DNA of 64,000 nt from positions 124,734,941 to 124,798,940 of the forward strand of contig OW804096.1 in assembly GCA_942159475.1 (NCBI GenBank). Reading direction: 5' to 3'. The DNA is from Sthenelais limicola. Taxonomy: Eukaryota > Annelida > Polychaeta > Phyllodocida > Sigalionidae. Both the position numbers and the translations under genes were made by a program. Of the stretch, positions 60,052 to 64,000 are shown one piece after another. Position 1 is the stretch's first letter. Every line of letters begins with the position of its first letter. The notes below the pieces were generated by a model. It saw nothing but the letters and a program-made list of their open reading frames with translations. It was not told the DNA's origin and did no database searches.

Positions 60052-63000
60052 GCATAAGGTGGTTATAAATAGAGCCCCAAGACCGATCAAAGCAGTGACT
60101 AATACTGACTAATTCCATGCACAAAGGACCTAAATATTTAAGGGTGGGTGTTCATATTTAGCATACCTCACTTATAATGCATATTACTCCGGCAATACGT
60201 ACATTCTATTAATGGGGGTACATTTAGACAGTTCTACCCTTTCGTCTGCATATGTGACCGGTGTTAAAGAATAATGCCTGAAATTCAAGGCCTCCCACGA
60301 ACTGCTTAAACCTGAATTCAAAGTTGGGACACTCTATAGGATCAATCTCCTAAATGCGATTTAAAAGCTTTTCATCTCTTGGGACAGTCACAAGCACTCG
60401 GCGCGCTTTTCCCCTTACCTCTCTAAGTTTATCTTTTTAAAAGATTTAGCGTATTCCTAGGCTTGCCCCGTTACATGCAATAGCATCGCATTAGAGCTTC
60501 ACGGGGGCTGAGGAAATCTTTTCACAGTGATACCCTTGAGTTTAGTCACCCGTTGGCTTCCTGAGTAGGTTGAGCTATTGAACAAAACATTCGATCCCAA
60601 AGATCCTCAGCTAAGTGGGTTATCAACCTGGATTGTGGAGTAATAATTATTCTACATACATTTGGTTATAGGATAAAGTATAGATCGTAAAATAATATTG
60701 GACTAAAACAAAGAGTGCAACCCAATATTATACCTTTTGATCTGACCTTTAGTTTTAATCGTTGGGAATTGTACCCATTTTAAGAATTGAACCCATTGTA
60801 TAGAGTGAGGTTGTCTTAGATCAATCCCTACCCATACAACTATTACCTGAACCCTTATCCATGCCTGAATAAACATATAACAAGTCTCTAATATTTCAAC
60901 CATCCGCCTCTATATATAGTATTGTGGCAGATGGTAAACATATCAGAGAAACTTCTTTCACAAACTAATAATACTATGTTCATGGTACGAATCCAACCCA
61001 CAGGAGTACTTCAAGAAAAATGATAGATATAACGTGAAATTTCCCAATAGGCTTCTCCTCCGAACTTGTTCGAAAAACTTGTTTACTACAAATATGTTAG
61101 AAAAGCCTATACCGGAATGTTAAATGTCAATTCATGAAACGTTATGGCACTGGCAGCAGGACAGGCAGCAAGAAGGTAACTATTTCAGGGCTTGACATAT
61201 GAAACTATATAGAATTTGCAATTCAATCAAATGCTTTGCACATGTTTTCCCTCTTAATTGGATTGTTGGAGTTGTGTGTAGCTTGAATGGAAAAGGATTG
61301 ATGTATCAGATATATCCCGCGGCACATTTACGTCAGGAATGAATCACCTTATGAATGTACTGGAAGGAAGATAAGAGACAAAAATGGTCGTCGTAAACAT
61401 AGTGAACTGGCAAAGTATGTCTGAGATAAAAAAAAAACGGTTGGTGATGGAAGTTGCGAAGTAATTTGATTTACGATATGAAATTTTCCACCGCTTGATG
61501 CTTATGACAGATGTGACAGGCAAGTGTACCAGGAACTGTTTAAATCTTTTTACCTTGAAAGACATATTTGCTTCTAGAAGCTAGCAACGCCGGAGCTAGT
61601 CCAATCCCTTTATACACCTAAGGTAATTGATGCCATTGATACCCTTGACAAGAAATCTGCCAGTTTAATGCAATCCACTCCACAGATATACCAGGCCCCT
61701 GTGGCACCATTACCCCCAAAGTATATCACTGCATTGAATTTGGAATCGTCTCTAATTACTTGACGTGACAATTGTTAACAGCTAGGTGAAATTGGCGAAA
61801 GTGAAAATGGGTAGTCTGTCTTCAATTTCGGATTAAACTGTCTCAAGGTTGAAGTTAGCATGTAGATCACGCCCTTGTAAATAATTCATTTTTATTGTGC
61901 ATTTGTAAAACTCAGATGTTTCAACTAAATGCTAGTGTTTGGAAAGTTCAATGGTGGTTACGGAGATTTAGTATGCCATTCGCATTATAAGGACAAATCT
62001 CTATGGATAGAAGTTCTATGGGTAGAAGGATTTGCCTTCTATAATTATATGAACTTGCCCTTGAGCCAATCCACATGCAGAGCGCAATCAAACATTCATA
62101 TATCTCACAAATCAACTAATAATTGTGAATCCTTACGCAATCTCCGGGTAAAGGAATCACTCTATTTCATAATTTGCTTTCCTTGTCAATTGGTCCTTTT
62201 TTTCGTAGTCCACGAACTTTATTGCGTCGACAGCGCCTTAGGATTGGGAAAGGAATTGAAATGGATATTTTTACCGGGGGCGCCGTATTCTGTGTCTACA
62301 CGTCTATCGGATTATATAGAAATAGAAGGATATTGAACTCCATATTTTATCCGATTCTCCTGATTCGGGCATATATGAATAAAAATGATTTCTATATTAT
62401 GACACATTGTGTCGTTATTAGATTTGCTAAGTGAAGATTTGCATATGACTACCAATATATTCATCACTAATCAAATTTAAATAAATGCTCCCGAGATGTA
62501 CATTTTGAATACTTCATAAAGCCTCAGGTCAATAAAAGATCTCCTAAATATCTGGTCTCTTTTGATAGTAACACTACGCAATATTCGAATGTGACTGACC
62601 TTCATCCATAATTTCAATCCAACATAGAAATAGGATGTTGAAATTATCAAATCTCGGAACTTCTTATTTTCTTTCAAAGAGATTGCAAAACATTTCTGGC
62701 TACATTTGCATCTATTTTCACTCGGAGAAGCTTTTCAAGATAAAGCAGTAATACAAAAAGGCGGCTTCGGTTAGGCCGAATAACATGAAGGCCATTGTTC
62801 CCTTATACAAACATATAATATATTTTAATTAAATGGCGAAGTAGAGTGAGTATATAGTGCGCTAAGCTTGGGTCTTTGAATTGTTAGATGGTGCAACGGC
62901 ACGCCCCTCTGACGTCATAGGGCCCCAGTTACTTAACAACATTATTAGTTTTAATAACAGAGATGAGACTCTCCTCCCTCACTTACTGCATTAATTACAA

Positions 63001-64000
63001 GCTTGTGAGATATGTTATTGTCATGTTTTCTTCAACACACCCCTCCTCAATTTCTCAATTGAAACTCTCAATGACGTACATGGAACATATACTGTATTTT
63101 TAGTACCATATTCATGCACTTAGTTATGCTCCCATCCATGATTTTTACCTCCCATAAGCCGCATGCAGTCGGTGGAATGTCTGGGTTAATTAAGGTTCAC
63201 CCCTAATTAACTTTTTAGTTTAGTGCTCTCCCTGATTAATATTGTTGTTGATTTGATTTTTAACCGCGTATTAGTGCAATCTAATTTTTACACGGTCTTC
63301 AATTCAATTTCAATAGAGTTCTTGCACCTCCTTTTATTCAGCTCATTTCAGTGGTACAGGCCTCACATAAAATTTCAAATTCCAAAATTAATTTGGATTA
63401 TTGCTGAACATGACAATACAGCGACGTTTATTGCTTAAGGCTGTTCACAATTATTTTGTCTTGTGTGTATATTTGCATAAGGTTGCTAAATGATTTCCGA
63501 TTATATAATTTCTAATATGCAAGTGCCCCTTTTTTTGCTTTTGATATACTGTGAAGGTTGTGTATTATCAAAATAATGAGATCAATAAGGAACCCTTCCC
63601 CAGTAAATTCTTTTGACATGATGTTATTGGGTTTGCCATTCTGATTTTCCGACCTCATTTCAAATTATTTAAAATATTTTTTCATTTGCATTCTCTTTGA
63701 TTCAATATCTTGGAACGGGTTCATCCCATTCGCAAACGTGTTTCAAAAACCTTAGAAAGTGGGTATAATGGTACGATGTCAGATAAGTGTTGGCATGTAG
63801 AAGCAGGTTGAGCGTCAGTTCTAATATTTCAGCTCATATATTTGCAATACTGTATGAGGAACATGTTGCCGCAACCTTTTTCTGTCAACACAGAGTGGTA
63901 GTTTTGGGGTGTTCTATGCTAAATATAACAACCCATATGCTGGAAAATGAATTAAATCTACGAGCGCAGCTGGTGTTAGACATATGATTCCTGAGGTAGG
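60052..64000. other. Intergenic, no gene recognised
   Basis: The longest ORF is 135 codons (61929-62336) with no known motif and ordinary AT-rich composition. A CRE palindrome lies at 62910-62917. Nothing else seen. Confidence 0.55.

Noticed and set aside
61929..62336. 135-codon plus-strand ORF with a hydrophobic patch
   Set aside because: AT-rich composition like its surroundings, no recognised domain and an overlapping ORF in another frame.

Overview
The window looks like AT-rich, gene-poor nuclear DNA from an animal, most likely a marine invertebrate. The evidence is the lack of long single-copy ORFs, many microsatellites and small inverted-repeat elements, decayed CR1/Jockey-type LINE fragments, and one nearly complete tyrosine-recombinase retrotransposon of the Ngaro/DIRS group. 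Such elements are well known from echinoderms, fish and other aquatic animals. The species cannot be named from the sequence. No bacterial-style operon, rRNA gene, convincing tRNA or CRISPR array was seen.

Layout: 1-16.3 kb holds no recognisable gene, only a near-perfect 60-bp palindrome (162-221), a 44-bp repeat pair near 4.0 and 4.5 kb, a 23-nt poly-C run and a repeat with a hammerhead-ribozyme-like core (12063). At 16.3-17.1 kb a small foldback element abuts a minus-strand LINE relic. At 20-24 kb there are a retroelement-type TATCT tail, two C-rich tracts and one speculative first exon with a membrane segment (21138-21347). At 27.8-29.0 kb there is an old local duplication, split by a 111-bp foldback and a CT-rich tract. 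At 31.06-31.54 kb there is a two-unit tandem duplication. At 38036-38261 there is a MITE with perfect 28-bp ends and a 4-bp target duplication. At 42.5-42.9 kb there is another TIR element, and near 47.2-47.8 kb a retroelement-like 3' segment next to a CpG-rich patch.

The main feature is 52844-57259 on the minus strand: a 4.4-kb retrotransposon with A1-ORFs-B1-A2-B2 split direct repeats. It encodes a Gag-like zinc-finger protein, a reverse transcriptase/RNase H and a tyrosine recombinase. Gag would package the RNA, RT/RH would copy it, and the recombinase would insert a circular DNA with no integrase or target duplication. This copy is broken by two frameshifts, a stop codon in RNase H and a His-to-Gln change at a catalytic recombinase position. 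Its repeats are still about 97-99% identical, so it is young. A LINE 3' coding fragment (52351-52620) lies just beyond its B2 end.

From 57.3 to 64 kb there is again no gene, but there is a perfect 70-bp palindrome (59020-59089) and a 131-bp foldback (59921-60051). No previously undescribed multi-gene system was found. The most unusual points are the expression layout and GGCGT bias of the Ngaro-like element and the cluster of foldback elements.
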